Assembly (NCBI RefSeq): GCF_024763615.1
Contig: NC_077223.1
Coordinates: forward strand, 53,072,627-53,136,626
From: Phlebotomus papatasi
Taxonomy: Eukaryota > Arthropoda > Insecta > Diptera > Psychodidae
Length of the DNA stretch: 64,000 nucleotides
Direction: 5' to 3'
Below the pieces are notes generated by a model, which worked only from the letters and a program-made list of their open reading frames with translations, was not told the DNA's origin and did not search any database. A program made the translations under genes and the position numbers. This document shows, one piece after another, positions 12,699 through 22,296 of this stretch; within the stretch, counting starts at the first letter, position 1, and each line of letters starts with the position of its first letter.

Positions 12699-13204
12699 CT
12701 TTTGGTGGTGAATGTGGGGAAAATACCGTAGCGCCGCCGCATTGGTGGCCACCGCAGAGAATTAAATTAGTTTTAGATGGTGACCACCACGCTCTGAAGA
12801 AATTGGGGGGTCGCCACCGTCAAAATTTTTCGAACCCAAAACTCTTTCGTTACTGGGGTTAAATCGATTTAGGCTATGAAATTTTGCCAGAAACCTCAGA
12901 AAATAACGAAATAAGTGAAATTTTGAATATTAAAAATAATAAAATCTAAATTCATATAGAGTTCAAATTTTATTTAAATTTTTTTAATTCCTTCTTCAGA
13001 AGTTCTCCTTCACTATTTTGTGTTCATCATTTCACTATTTTAAACCACATAATGAATAATGACTATACGAAAAATAAATTGAAATTGCATATTCAAAGAC
13101 AACAAATTGTAAAAAAAAATTATATTGCTAACTAAAAACTTTTATTGGCTCTACGGGTTTATTTTTCTAAAATATTCTACAAATGCTTTTAGGAAGATAT
13201 CCTC
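12699..13204. other. Spacer between mobile stack and MDM1-like gene
   Basis: Contains a small inverted pair around GGTGGCCACC and GGTGACCACC at 12745-12790, then AT-rich DNA that would be the 3' flank of the minus-strand gene. A minus-strand AATAAA lies at 13141-13146. Nothing else is seen. Confidence 0.4.
13141..13146 (-). terminator. Poly(A) signal for the MDM1-like gene
   Basis: TTTATT on the plus strand reads AATAAA on the minus strand, about 60 bp beyond the stop codon at 13205, which is a normal position for a short insect 3' UTR. Confidence 0.55.
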
Positions 13205-14900
13205 TTAGGAAGCATCTTCGTACCATTTGGGCTTCATCCATTCACTGTGCTTCTGAGGTTGTTTCAATACCACAAAAGCATTACCATTGGCATCCTTTCC
13301 CTTTGCTGTGTACTTTGAATTTCCTTCCACCACACTGACTCTTTCACGGATTCTTGTGGAATTCTCATCAATTTCTACACCCGATCCAGCAGCTCGTCTA
13401 CCAAATTTTGGTGATCGAAACCTCGCAGGTGCTGGATCATCAACATTTTCCACCATCAATCGAAAAGTTGGTGAAGATGGAACATCTTTCGGGGCAATTG
13501 ATGGTCTTCTCCTACGTTCAGAATTATCATTGATATCTTTTCTTGGTACAACTGCAGATGGAATACGATCACGCGAAGGTGTTCTTTCTTTAATTATATA
13601 ATCTGTCTTCGCTTTACGATACTCTGGAAGAGCTTCAAACGGAAGGTTTTCGGGTGGAGAATGAATATTTGGAGCAGGACCAGGATTCTTAGTAAATCTC
13701 TTTATATAAGTTCCATCCGGCATGGCGGAGAGTCGAAAATGAGAGTCAGGTTTCCTAGTTACAGGACGTGAGCGAGGAAAATCGAGAAATCTGCATCTGT
13801 ATTCTGGATTGAATTCCGTTGTTCCTTTAAGATTTAAGAAAGGTTCCCTGGGTTTGGCTCTCTGCGGTGGGGCTGTGATGTTGTGATCCTTGAAGCTTTC
13901 AAAATATTCTGGAGGTCTCTTAGAAAAATCTCCACCCATTTTCAGATGATCATCTTTCCTCATCAATTGACATCGCTCCAAAGCGGATCTCTCATGTTCC
14001 CTAAATTTTTCTCGATACTCCGGACGAACCTCAATCTCTCCTCTAAGACTTAAATTATCTGGTTTCCTAATAGGAGTGCTTCGAGAGACACTTTCATAGC
14101 TCTTGAATTTTTCAGCGTACTCTGGAATGCCCTGGAAATCACCTTGTAGACGAATGTTGTTCATTTGAGGTATTGAATGACTCTTCTCGATGCCGGGGAA
14201 CTCTACAAACTGACTCCTATATTCGGGATTGTACATTTTATCACCCTCAGATGGTACATTCGACATAGGAAAACACTGACGATTTGTAATCTCTTGAAGT
14301 GGTCGATCCTGTATAATTCGTTTCACTTCGAGCATAGAATAGGGCACGTATGATGTAGAATATTCTGGACGATATTCCACTTCTCCAGAAAGCTTGAGGT
14401 TTTCAGGAAATTTATAGGCACTCTGTCGGCAGTTACTGAGCTCTTCTTCCTGGAAAAATTAATAATATTGATTTTAAAAAGGATTTTTTTTTGAAACTTT
14501 GGCACAGTTATTTACCAAAAATAGTCTGAACTTCCCTCTGTGTTCAGACTCAGTCTCCATCGACTTCGCTTCGCTGACTTTGAGGGATGTAGGGCGTCGT
14601 AAAAGGGGAGATCTTGGCGGTGGAGGACACGGTGGATCGTCAAAACGTCGTCTATATTCCGTTTTGAGGGCAGAAAATGGCAAGCAAGGTTCTGAAACGT
14701 TGTAGAGGCAAATATTGCTTCTTGTGTAAATTTCTGGAGGCCTCCGACGACGATGGAAGCCCAATTCATCTACTGTTATGTACTCATGCGGAAGCTTCTT
14801 ATGCCACCGCGATGTCTGAGGCGGAGATGAGTCCGACAAGTCCGGCTCGGATGTGGATTTGTTACGGAAGAAATTGCTACCGTCGACAAAATGGGCTTTC
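13205..14900 (-). CDS. MDM1-like EYR-repeat protein, 5' incomplete
   Basis: Two exons, 14516-14900 and 13205-14449, separated by a 66-bp intron (donor GTAAAT, acceptor TTTCCAG, phase 0), give 542 residues after one leading base at the 14901 acceptor. The protein carries at least eight copies of an acidic/aromatic motif of the form (P/T)EYRxxF, for example TEYRRRF, PEYSTSY, PEYRSQF, PEYAEKF, PEYREKF, PEYFESF, PEYRCRF and PEYRKAK. They are spaced by about 35-50 residues and often preceded by NLxLxGE. Repeated EYRxxF motifs are typical of MDM1, a centriole and microtubule-binding protein, and loosely resemble SAXO-type microtubule repeats. The C-terminus is basic, with Arg/Ser/Pro-rich stretches. 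No signal peptide or membrane span. The family assignment is by motif only; the first exon is not identified. Confidence 0.6.
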
Positions 14901-15090
14901 CTGAAAATAAAAAAAAATAATACATCTTGTTTATATTAAAAGAAAACAGAAATGTTTATATAGTGTGTATTCCAATCATTCCATTAGTGTAAGTAAAGGA
15001 AGTAAAGGTTAGTATATAGGTACAGCATTTGTGTTTTTGATTGTATAATATTTTTTTATTGGAGTTATTAGACTAGAATTGTGTGGAAGT

Positions 15091-15240
15091 ATGGAGGAGC
15101 GAATGATGAACACAGGACAGGAATTTCTGTGGAACATTACTGATCTCGAACGATGGGGACAGCCTTTGTGGTTAAAATATAGAACATTTTATGATAAAAG
15201 TAGTCTTTTTCATTCCAATAACGTGATGCGAAGTAGATGA
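15091..15240 (+). CDS. Possible short ORF, 49 residues, doubtful
   Basis: An ATG in AAGTATGGAGG context opens 49 codons ending TGA at 15240. The residues are gene-like rather than repeat-like (start MEERMMNTGQ, two Trp, ITDLERWGQ). It lies 190 bp upstream of, and divergent from, the most 5' exon found for the MDM1-like gene, so it could instead fall in that gene's first intron. No family is recognised. It may be a small peptide, a first exon with a missed donor, or chance. Confidence 0.2.
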   Translation: MEERMMNTGQEFLWNITDLERWGQPLWLKYRTFYDKSSLFHSNNVMRSR

Positions 15241-15863
15241 TATTTCCAGGATAGGTGGAGCACCTTTGAATTGGAGTAACTTTAAAATAGACCTCTTTTC
15301 ATTTATTTTCAAACAAAACTGTATCCTCTTGATATAATTTAACTCCATAAACAATTTGCGAAGCAAAATTGCATTTTAATATTAGGGCTCAGTTCCATTA
15401 AAAAAAAAAGAGATGACAAAGCGTTTGCGGAATGCTCGAACACACGAGATAGAGCTCTCCGTAAATTAATTTTTCGCATGATCTTCTGGTGCTTATTGAT
15501 CTACTAGAGATCAAATTACTTCATAAATCACCAAAGGATTTAAAAATCAAAAATATATTAAGAAATCATCATTTTAAAATGTTCTGGCATGGCATGAGTT
15601 AGAAGCTAGAAGCATACGGACAAATAAAAAATGTAAACACATGAAAGATAAGTCATCCCATATATTTAACCTATTTTAGTCAGTCCTTCAATTACTTGGA
15701 AAAAATAGGCCGAGAGAGATGGGAATACATTTTGTTGTTCTTTTCTCACTTCACGGAAAGTCATGCAACATTTTTGCTCAAAATGGTGGATTTGAATTCT
15801 GATTCCCAATTTGTGTTCTTGGATATCTAAATAAATGCAGTTTGGAATGAATTAATGTAAATA

Positions 15864-16182
15864 CACTCGACTCTTCGTTATCCGGCACTTCGTTATCCGG
15901 GTGACAACTGCCAAACACTGGCGGTTGATGTAATTCAAAATTATTTTTACTAAACATGAAGTTTCTCCAGTGTGAATTAAAGTATTATTATCATTGTATA
16001 GAAGTTTTTAATACATAATTGTGATAAAAAATGAAACATAAGCACACCATGAAGAAAATTCTCTTTTTCTTTGTCAGACAGAAAATAAATTCACACTGCA
16101 CAAAATAGAAAAACCGTTGATCATTCAAAAAACCTAAATGTCATTTTGTCCCCCAGTCAGCCGGATAACGAAGAGTCGAGTG
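15864..16182. mobile_element. pogo/Tigger-type MITE with TA target duplication
   Basis: Terminal repeats of about 24 bp beginning CACTCGACTCTTCGTTATCC, the right end ending GGATAACGAAGAGTCGAGTG, flanked by TA on both sides. The sequence CTCTTCGTTATCCGG and the TA duplication are characteristic of pogo-like members of the Tc1/mariner group. The element is 319 bp and non-coding. The related repeat copy near 33085 lacks it. Confidence 0.85.
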
Positions 16183-16292
16183 TAAATTCAGTCACCGGTT
16201 AAGACGTGTGTTTGACAGCGGCTCCCCAGTCCCCACGCACGCAAAATAGATATTTTTTTTTCTTTTCAAAAAAAAAATCTTTTTAATCTGTA

Positions 16293-16553
16293 ATGGCTCC
16301 GGCACACCTTTTAGATCAGGAAAATTTCATGAAGTCGAAATTCGGATCCCCTTCTTTCTCACATGTTTTGCATATGACTATCTCATTCTTCCGCAAACCA
16401 AATACGATTGAGCTAATTTGAATTTGGACTGATGTTTAAGAGAAGAAGAGTGCGAGAGAATGAGATAGACATATGCAAAACATGTGAGAAAGAAGGGAAT
16501 CCAAATTTCGACTTTATGAAATTTTCCTATTCTGAAAGGTGTGCCGGAGCCAT
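16293..16553. mobile_element. 260-bp foldback MITE
   Basis: Almost entirely two inverted arms: ATGGCTCCGGCACACCTT at the left and AAGGTGTGCCGGAGCCAT at the right, continuing inwards through CATGTTTTGCATATG and its complement. It would form a hairpin of about 110 bp per arm. It lies about 240 bp upstream of the first R2D2-like start. Confidence 0.85.
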
Positions 16554-16624
16554 AAGAAACTAATTCAAGTATTTCTAGTACATTGACTGAATGGGTTAAT
16601 GCAGAGAAATTTCTTTTCGATCTA

Positions 16625-16795
16625 TAGGAGCATGGCGCGATATCGTTCAATCGATATCGAGATATCGGGATATTCTGAACCCTAATAATCGATAAATTGG
16701 ACCGTTCATGCCGAGGTTCATGCCGATCAGTGAAATCAAAAGCTGAAACATAATTTTTTTTGTCCGAAAAAAAAACAAGATTCCAAGTGGCTGCG
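16625..16795 (+). promoter_or_regulatory. Probable promoter of the first R2D2-like gene
   Basis: A cluster of CGATATCG-type motifs at 16638-16695 (GCGATATCG, ATCGATATCGAG, AATAATCGATAA) lies about 100-160 bp before the ATG at 16796. It resembles the DRE/BEAF-like motifs found before QTRT2. No TATA box is obvious. An upstream in-frame TTG at 16760 extends the frame, but ATG at 16796 is the natural start. Confidence 0.45.
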
Positions 16796-17672
16796 ATGCC
16801 AAGGAAAAACCCAGTTTATATCCTCGAAGACATATGCTTAAGACATAAGCTTCCTGATCCCAAATACGAAGATATTACCAACGAATTCGACGAATACTAC
16901 GAATATTCTGTTGAGGTTAGCCTTCTTGGATTTCTCTTTAGGTTTTCTTGGGATTCACAGTTGGCTATTCCTTTTTTTTTTGCAGGCATTTGGAAGCGTA
17001 TCAACTGGAAAGGGTGAATCTCGTAAGGTTGCGAAACAAAAGGCTGCGGAAAATCTGCTAAAACTGGCAAAGTCAGACTTTCTGCCAGAGGATATGAATT
17101 CAAATAAGCTACAACAGGAAGGAATGATCGGAATGATCAATTATGTTGGGGCTGTGTATGAAGAATGCATGAAGTCTAAGCTCCAGCTACCAGTCTTTGA
17201 TATCATTACGCTTCCGTCAAAACCAAACAGGGTTAAATTTAAATGTACCTGCACAGTTGGGAATGTCAAAGAGGAAGCAGAGGGTTATTCAAAAAAGGAA
17301 GCCAAGCAAGCTGCTGCATACGCAATGATGAATCGTTTATCTTTCAAGCACCAGAGTGCCATCAAGCATCTTGACCCTCTTGGCCCAGGATCCACCAGCG
17401 AAATCTTTCTGAATATTAACCCGGAGCAGTACGATTCAGCCAAACGTCTCCTGAAGAATGCTCCGTCCACATGCGACCATCGACGTTGCCTGGAAGATGT
17501 CCTGCAAACTTTGGGGCTCTCATACAACTTTTATCAACATGCAGAAGATGTCGGCGGAAAGAAGGTGTTTGAATTGAAATACAGTGCAATTTATGTTCAG
17601 ATAAATGAGGACAGTACCAGCATGTACATTGAAGCCCTGAACTTCCTGCGCGAATTGCTTCAATTAAACTAA
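16796..17672 (+). CDS. r2d2: R2D2-like double-stranded RNA-binding protein, copy 1
   Basis: Exons 16796-16915 and 16986-17672, intron of 70 bp (GAG|GTTAGC ... TTTGCAG|GCA, phase 0), 268 residues. R2D2 partners Dicer-2 and helps load siRNA into Ago2. dsRBD1 spans residues 5-68, with the C-terminal helix signature SRKVAKQKAAENLL. dsRBD2 spans about 91-158, with GYSKKEAKQAAAYAM. The C-terminal region (about 185-268) starts FLNINPEQYDSAK and ends EALNFLRELLQLN, a pattern that fits the Dicer-2-binding C-terminal domain of Drosophila R2D2 better than the third dsRBD of Loquacious. The length is near but shorter than Drosophila R2D2 (about 310). The intron falls at the same codon as in the paralogue at 21194-22061. 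Family by domain order and C-terminus; R2D2 versus a close relative is inference. Confidence 0.82.
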
Positions 17673-17906
17673 ATTCTTTTCATTCCCCAAAAGATCAAAT
17701 GTCGTCTAAGATACCAATACTCGTATCGTAATTTGCTTGAATTTCTCGTTTCATTCTCGTTTTATCATCATACATTTAACTATATTATAAATGAAAAGAA
17801 CTTTTCATTACGAATTTGAATTAAAATAAGCATTTTTCAAAATTAGTTTTACGGATCGCCTTGGATTTTTTTTTAAATGTCTTAATGTACTTTAAAATGA
17901 AGTTGA

Positions 17907-17912
17907 AATAAA
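17907..17912 (+). terminator. Poly(A) signal for R2D2-like copy 1
   Basis: AATAAA about 235 bp after the stop codon at 17672, in AT-rich 3' flank. Confidence 0.45.
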
Positions 17913-18133
17913 TGTTACGAGCAATACTCGTCTCTCTTATTTTTGTTAACATATCGCAGCTTTGCAAAATGCTTTAACTTTACTCGTGAATTTGATACCC
18001 TGCCTAAAAAAAACAATGATAAGTCCAGTTCAACTTATGGTAGCTGTGATTCACTGCAGGCCCTTATTCAAAAAACATCATAAAACCTCAAGGGGTAACT
18101 CATATTTAAAAACCATTGTCAATTTTTGAGATA

Positions 18134-18352
18134 TGCTTCGCGAAATCCGAGAAACCCAAAATTTTGTATCGCGAAATCCAAGAAACCCATTTTTTGCATC
18201 GCAGAACCCGAGAAACCCAAAAATTGCATCGCAGAACCTGAGAAACCCAAGAATTGTATCGCAAAACCCGAGAAACATGGATCGCGAAACCCAATTTTTG
18301 CAGCGCTAAACCCGAGAAACACAATTTTTGCTTCGCGAAACCCGAGAAACCA
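18134..18352. repeat. Minisatellite with about 34-bp units
   Basis: Imperfect head-to-tail units of the form GAAACCCGAGAAACCCAAAA followed by TTTTTGCATCGC. About six to seven units are visible, varying mainly in a T or A tract and in the CGCGAAA/CGCAGAA junction. Because the unit is not a multiple of three and lacks stops, long spurious frames open in most phases; none is a gene. There are no unique spacers, so it is not a CRISPR-like array. Confidence 0.85.
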
Positions 18353-18559
18353 GAAACTCTTGTCAGAAAAAATGGGTTTGAGTTATCCCTTGTGATACAA
18401 TCAGGCCGATCTTTAATCTCGACATTCAAATTGGTTAACGAAATCCATAATTCAGAAGCCGAATTTGAACGCATTCCGAGTTTGCAAACATCCCTATAGG
18501 AAGGGTCCCCAGGTGACTTGTAAACACAAGCTCAGCAGGCTAAATGTGAAACGCCTATT

Positions 18560-19078
18560 TTAACCCTTTAACGACGAGATACTTTTTACGGACCGAAAAT
18601 CAACAATAAAAATTAAACTGGGAAACATAATCAATGATAAGTCTTACAACTAACCTTGGAAAGTCCAACAGAGTCTGATTTGGTGTATTTTGTGCTTCTA
18701 TGAACGATAGGGACAAAAATAGCCCAAAAATTTAAGTAATTTTTCTGACAATAACAATGAATAATAATTTTCGCTTTAATGAAAAATATTACGTATGAGT
18801 ATTGTAGTTTTTATTGCCAAAAGGGTTTTGCTTAAAAAAAAAATTGGAAGTATAAAAAATAAATAAAATCAGTTATGAATTTGAGAATTTAAAAATTCGC
18901 CATTTTTGAGCTATATTTACTACATAGCAAATAGCTAGATTTGCAAAAAATATTCTAGATTCCTCCAACCTTATACTTTACAATTATGTACAGACATAAG
19001 AAAAAAATAACTTTATGTAGTCTGGAAAAATTATTAACTTTATGGGACACCGGTGTTCCAATCGTCCTTAAAGGGTTC
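18560..19078. mobile_element. CCCTTTAA-family inverted-repeat element
   Basis: Ends TTAACCCTTTAACGACGAG and CGTCCTTAAAGGGTT, about 520 bp. The interior closely matches the copies at 25821-26341 (opposite orientation) and 38047-40379. No coding frame. Confidence 0.8.
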
Positions 19079-19093
19079 AATAGTTAACATTTA

Positions 19094-19327
19094 CAGTAGA
19101 CTCTCTCTCAATCGGGAATATGGGGCAAAATGTCATCCGGTTTAGCGAAAGAATTGAGCGTCAAAGCCTTTGTAAATTCCACAAAAAGCTCTCAATTATA
19201 AAGAATCACGATAAAATAGGAAGAACTTCAGCGAATTTGAGTGAATTAGCTTCATAATTAAACGTGAAAATTGTCAACAAAATTTGTCGCCCGATTGAAA
19301 AAGAGCCGATTGAGTGAGAGTCTACTG
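19094..19327. mobile_element. pogo-like MITE, CAGTAGACTCTC ends
   Basis: Starts CAGTAGACTCTCTCTCAATC and ends GATTGAGTGAGAGTCTACTG, flanked by TA on both sides. The same end type bounds 42448-42790. It is 234 bp and non-coding. Confidence 0.85.
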
Positions 19328-19625
19328 TAATACAGAAAATCAAAAAAAGAAAAAGCCAGTGATAAGCCTAAATCAGCTTATAGAGGTGTGATTCCTTCGT
19401 TGCAAATTCGGATTGTGGCAAACTCGAACGATATTTATACATAAAATTGAATGAGAAATGCATAAAAGTGTCTAAAAATCTTTAAAGTCGATTATCTCGG
19501 AAACTATGAGAGATAGAGGCCTCAAACTTTACGTCCATTTAGAGCCTCTTTCAGGCTTAATATGTGCAAAATTTCACTTAAAAATGAAAAAAAATTGGAT
19601 GAGAAATGCATAAAAATGCGAAAAA

Positions 19626-19822
19626 AATCGCGAAAACACTATACGCCCCGCGAAGGTTCGCGAAAAAATTCGCGCCCCGCGAAAATTACGCGACCCGCGT
19701 CCTCGAAAAATTTCACGCCGCGCGAAAATCCCCGAAAAAATACACGCTCCGCGAAAATTTACACGCCCCGCGAAAATCCGCGAGAAAATTCGCGCCTCGC
19801 GAAGATCTGCGAAAGACATCGC
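19626..19822. repeat. G+C-rich tandem array (CGCGAAAATTCGCG type)
   Basis: About 200 bp of imperfect units built from CGCCCCGCGAAAATTCGCGA and CACGCCGCGCGAAAATC, far richer in CpG than any surrounding DNA. Units are about 18-22 bp and often alternate to give a longer period. Frames through it are artefacts of the repeat. Confidence 0.75.
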
Positions 19823-20329
19823 GGATCGTGAATTGTATGTGCCACCTTTCAAATCTTCGGATATAGACTCACCATGTAGAGAGGGAGACTGAGAGAGTGC
19901 TGTATATGGGGAAAGCTTGTCCGACGCCGCTTCTCCCGCTTTTTTTCCCACCTGACGCTAATAGCAAATTTTCTTAAAATTGAAATTTTTAAAGTGAAAT
20001 ATCTCGAGAACTGTTCGAAGAATGTCTTAGTTTTTGTTTTCAAATTGGTATAAATTTTCTGGACTACAAGATAAACATAAAAAATTCAAAATCGCATGCT
20101 TAGATTTCGATATAAACTACAAAATGTGATTTTTAACCGGTTTAGAAACAGTTTTTCAAAAAACTAATAGCACAGAAATCGTCGTACGCGCGCGTAGATA
20201 TATTTAAAAAAAATGATGAAGATATCTCTATCCAAACCAGAGATATTGCGTACTACGGACGGCCGGACGGCAGCCGGACATGAGATTGCCGGCTTATCAT
20301 TTTCGGCTTCAGGGATGTTCAAAACGGAT

Positions 20330-20575
20330 CCCGGTCAAAATCCCGAAAGCCAAAATCCCGAAAGCCAAAATCCCGAATTCTTAAAAGTGTCATAGCTACT
20401 CCCACGATTGTACCCGCGCTTGCTGGAGGCAAAAGGAAATCTTCCGTGTCTTAGGAAATTATTCTAAACATTTTCCTCCATATAATTTCATCCCTTTCAG
20501 GATTTTGAAAATTCGGGATTTTGTCTTTCGGGATTTTGGACTTTTCGAGATTTTGGCTTTCGGGATTTTGGCTGC
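20330..20575. repeat. AATCCCGAAAGCC short tandem repeats with an inverted partner
   Basis: Three units of CAAAATCCCGAAAGC at about 20336-20380 are followed by an inverted set (CTTTCGGGATTTTGG, several units) at about 20510-20575. The two blocks could pair into a stem across about 150 bp. Related fragments recur near 40760-40810 and 53215-53270. Confidence 0.65.
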
Positions 20576-20949
20576 CACCGTTCAAAACATATACCCTGTG
20601 AATTTCAGCTCGATCGGAGCACTTTGAAAAAAATCCGAGGATTACAATAGGTGTGATTAGAAGGAATCACACTTAAAAAGTCATATACCGTTAGAAATAT
20701 TATGAAGAACTCGAGAATTTTTGGAAAATTTTCTCCATCCTACGACCAGACGTACCTTTTATCAAAAAGGTGGAACGTCGGATCAAAAATCACAGAATAT
20801 TTCAGTATGTTTCCTAGCCTACTCGGTTTCACAAGATATTGTTTTGGGATTCTCGAAACGTTTTTAGTTAAATTGGTCCCTTCAAGCGTATTGCCGTTCC
20901 CTCTTTCCTTAGAGTTCGAGCAATAAAACTGATTCAGAAGATGCGTGAA

Positions 20950-20965
20950 AGCAAGATTTTTATTT
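20950..20965 (-). terminator. Poly(A) signal for R2D2-like copy 2
   Basis: TTTATTTTATT on the plus strand supplies AATAAA on the minus strand about 230 bp beyond the stop at 21194. It is one of few candidates there, and the region is AT-rich, so it is only suggestive. Confidence 0.35.
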
Positions 20966-21193
20966 TATTTTAATTTATTTTACAAGCGCTAGGATATTCA
21001 TTGTATACTGGTCAAAAGATATAGCGACTTGTGAAACTCTATTTGAAAGTTTAAGTTCAATCCGTTCAATCGGTAAAGTTTTTTTGTGTATAAATTCATA
21101 TTTCAGAATTGTACTGAGCGTACTGAGTATTTTCCATAATTTTTTTTATAGACAAATTCACGGATAATAAATTGTATCAAAATGATTCATTGT

Positions 21194-22061
21194 TTAGTCA
21201 TCCTTGAGCAGCAACTCCTGAAGATAATTGAGAATCTCCGAGCAGATTTTTGCTTTGTCTCCCTTCTGAATATAAGTAATTTTGCAAGTGATTTCAATGA
21301 TATCCTGCGTTCCGTCTTTGGTATCAATTTTGTAGCTCTTTACAGGGATATCCAACATCTCACAGATATCCTTCAGAAGCTTCTGCTTATTTGCTGATTC
21401 TGGAACATTTTCCAGAAGCTTCCTAGCAGAATTATAACGGTCACCATCAACATTGAGAAAAATTCTCTGGGGTCCTTTAAAGAGTGGAATGACCTGCTGC
21501 TCAAGCTGATTATTGGCAAGCCTGTCCAGCATGGCCTTAGCCGAAGCATCCTTAGCATGTTTGGCAGAAAACTCAGTCGCATAGGCTTTATAATCTCCGA
21601 CAATGCAATTTATAGTAATCCTGTTGAGATTTTGTTCCACAACGACAAATCGGGGTCGGGGAAGATGCAACTTGATGCATTTATCAATTAGAACTCCCAC
21701 ATGGTTATGGAACTTTCCGGAAATCTTTTCAATATCTTCCCTGAGATCAATTCTATCTCTCTCCAGAATGTCCAAGAGTTTCTTAGCAACATTTTGTTTG
21801 GCATTCTTGTAGCTGTCCCCACTGGATCGCTTCCTGTACCCAAAAGCCTGGAGCAAATCACACAAATGGAATTTGCCGAGTAAACTTGCAGGTGATTAGG
21901 ATAAAAATTCGTTCTTTCGTGTGTTTCACCTTTAAAATACTAACCTCAACGCCACATTCAAATTCCTTTTGATTTTTGGAAAGATCCACGAATCTGGGAT
22001 CTGGAAGTCCAACCTTAGCACAAAGTTCATAAAGCACGGAAACGGGAGTCTTGTGTGCCAT
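21194..22061 (-). CDS. r2d2: R2D2-like double-stranded RNA-binding protein, copy 2 (divergent paralogue)
   Basis: Exons 21945-22061 and 21194-21847, intron of 97 bp (GAG|GTTAGT ... GCTCCAG|GCT, phase 0), 256 residues. dsRBD1 spans residues 4-64 (LYELCAKVGLPDPRF ... SYKNAKQNVAKKLL). dsRBD2 spans about 80-150, ending HAKDASAKAMLDRL. The C-terminal Dicer-binding-like region runs FLNVDGDRYNSARKLLENV ... LNYLQELLLKDD. Domain order, intron position and both splice contexts match copy 1, but the sequences are strongly diverged (by eye roughly a third identical). Gene and paralogue converge tail to tail. Both retain full-length frames, so neither is an obvious pseudogene. Which copy is the orthologue of Drosophila r2d2 cannot be decided here. 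Confidence 0.8.
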
Positions 22062-22296
22062 ATTTTAATCCCTTTTTCTTCTTTTTTAATCTTTTAGTCT
22101 CTCTAAAAACTTGATGAAATCTAATTTGTTTACAAAATGTGACTTCGATGACGATTAATCGTTTTAGGATTTGTTTAATCGAAATCATGACGATTTAAAA
22201 TGTTTCAATGATGTTTCATTTTTCACAGAAAACACTGAAGAAATTCTGAATTTTTTTTTACTAGGGGTAAAATTAAATTTTTCATTTTTTTCTTTT
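22062..22296 (-). promoter_or_regulatory. Upstream region of R2D2-like copy 2
   Basis: Contains a short run of related motifs at 22144-22195: GATGACGATTAATCG, TTTAATCGAAATCATGACG. They differ from the CGATATCG cluster of copy 1, so the two genes probably have different promoters. The start site is not determined. Confidence 0.35.

Larger units (their letters stand above)
15668..16597. repeat. Dispersed repeat interrupted by two MITEs
   Basis: Segments at about 15668-15863, 16183-16292 and 16554-16597 match, in order, a copy at 32830-33246. Shared landmarks are ACTTGG...GACAGAGATG-like sequence, GTGTTTGACAG-GGCTCCCC and ACATTGACTGAATGGGTTAA. The other copy lacks both MITEs and so shows their empty sites. 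The nature of the host repeat is unknown. Confidence 0.6.
19356..20675. mobile_element. Helentron/HINE-like element, second family, carrying minisatellites
   Basis: The left end (CCAGTGATAAGCCTAAATCA, then GAGGTGTGATTCCTTC) has the same order of motifs as the left end of the 38273-40086 element. The right end is the hairpin GTGTGATT-AGAAGG-AATCACAC near 20650-20672. Inside are a G+C-rich tandem array, a CGGACGG-type microsatellite at about 20256-20277 and AATCCCGAAAGCC repeats. Internal simple repeats and a 3' terminal hairpin are typical of non-autonomous Helentrons. Boundaries are approximate. Confidence 0.55.

Noticed and set aside
14499..14904. Plus-strand frames opposite the MDM1-like exon
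   Set aside because: Shadows of the minus-strand coding exon, which has splice sites and repeat motifs.
15061..15180. Minus-strand first exon of the MDM1-like gene
   Set aside because: A short frame from an ATG exists but no GT donor in a suitable phase follows it.
18134..18352. Possible CRISPR-like array
   Set aside because: The units are contiguous and diverged, with no unique spacers, and the genome is eukaryotic.
18078..18499. Five overlapping frames of 66-122 residues on both strands with repeated protein motifs
   Set aside because: They come from a minisatellite whose 34-bp unit lacks stops; the frames exist in several phases at once and have no other support.
19562..19951. Repetitive Arg/Lys/Pro-rich frames of 86-125 residues on both strands
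   Set aside because: Produced by the CGCGAAAATTCGCG tandem array; no start context, splice signals or family.
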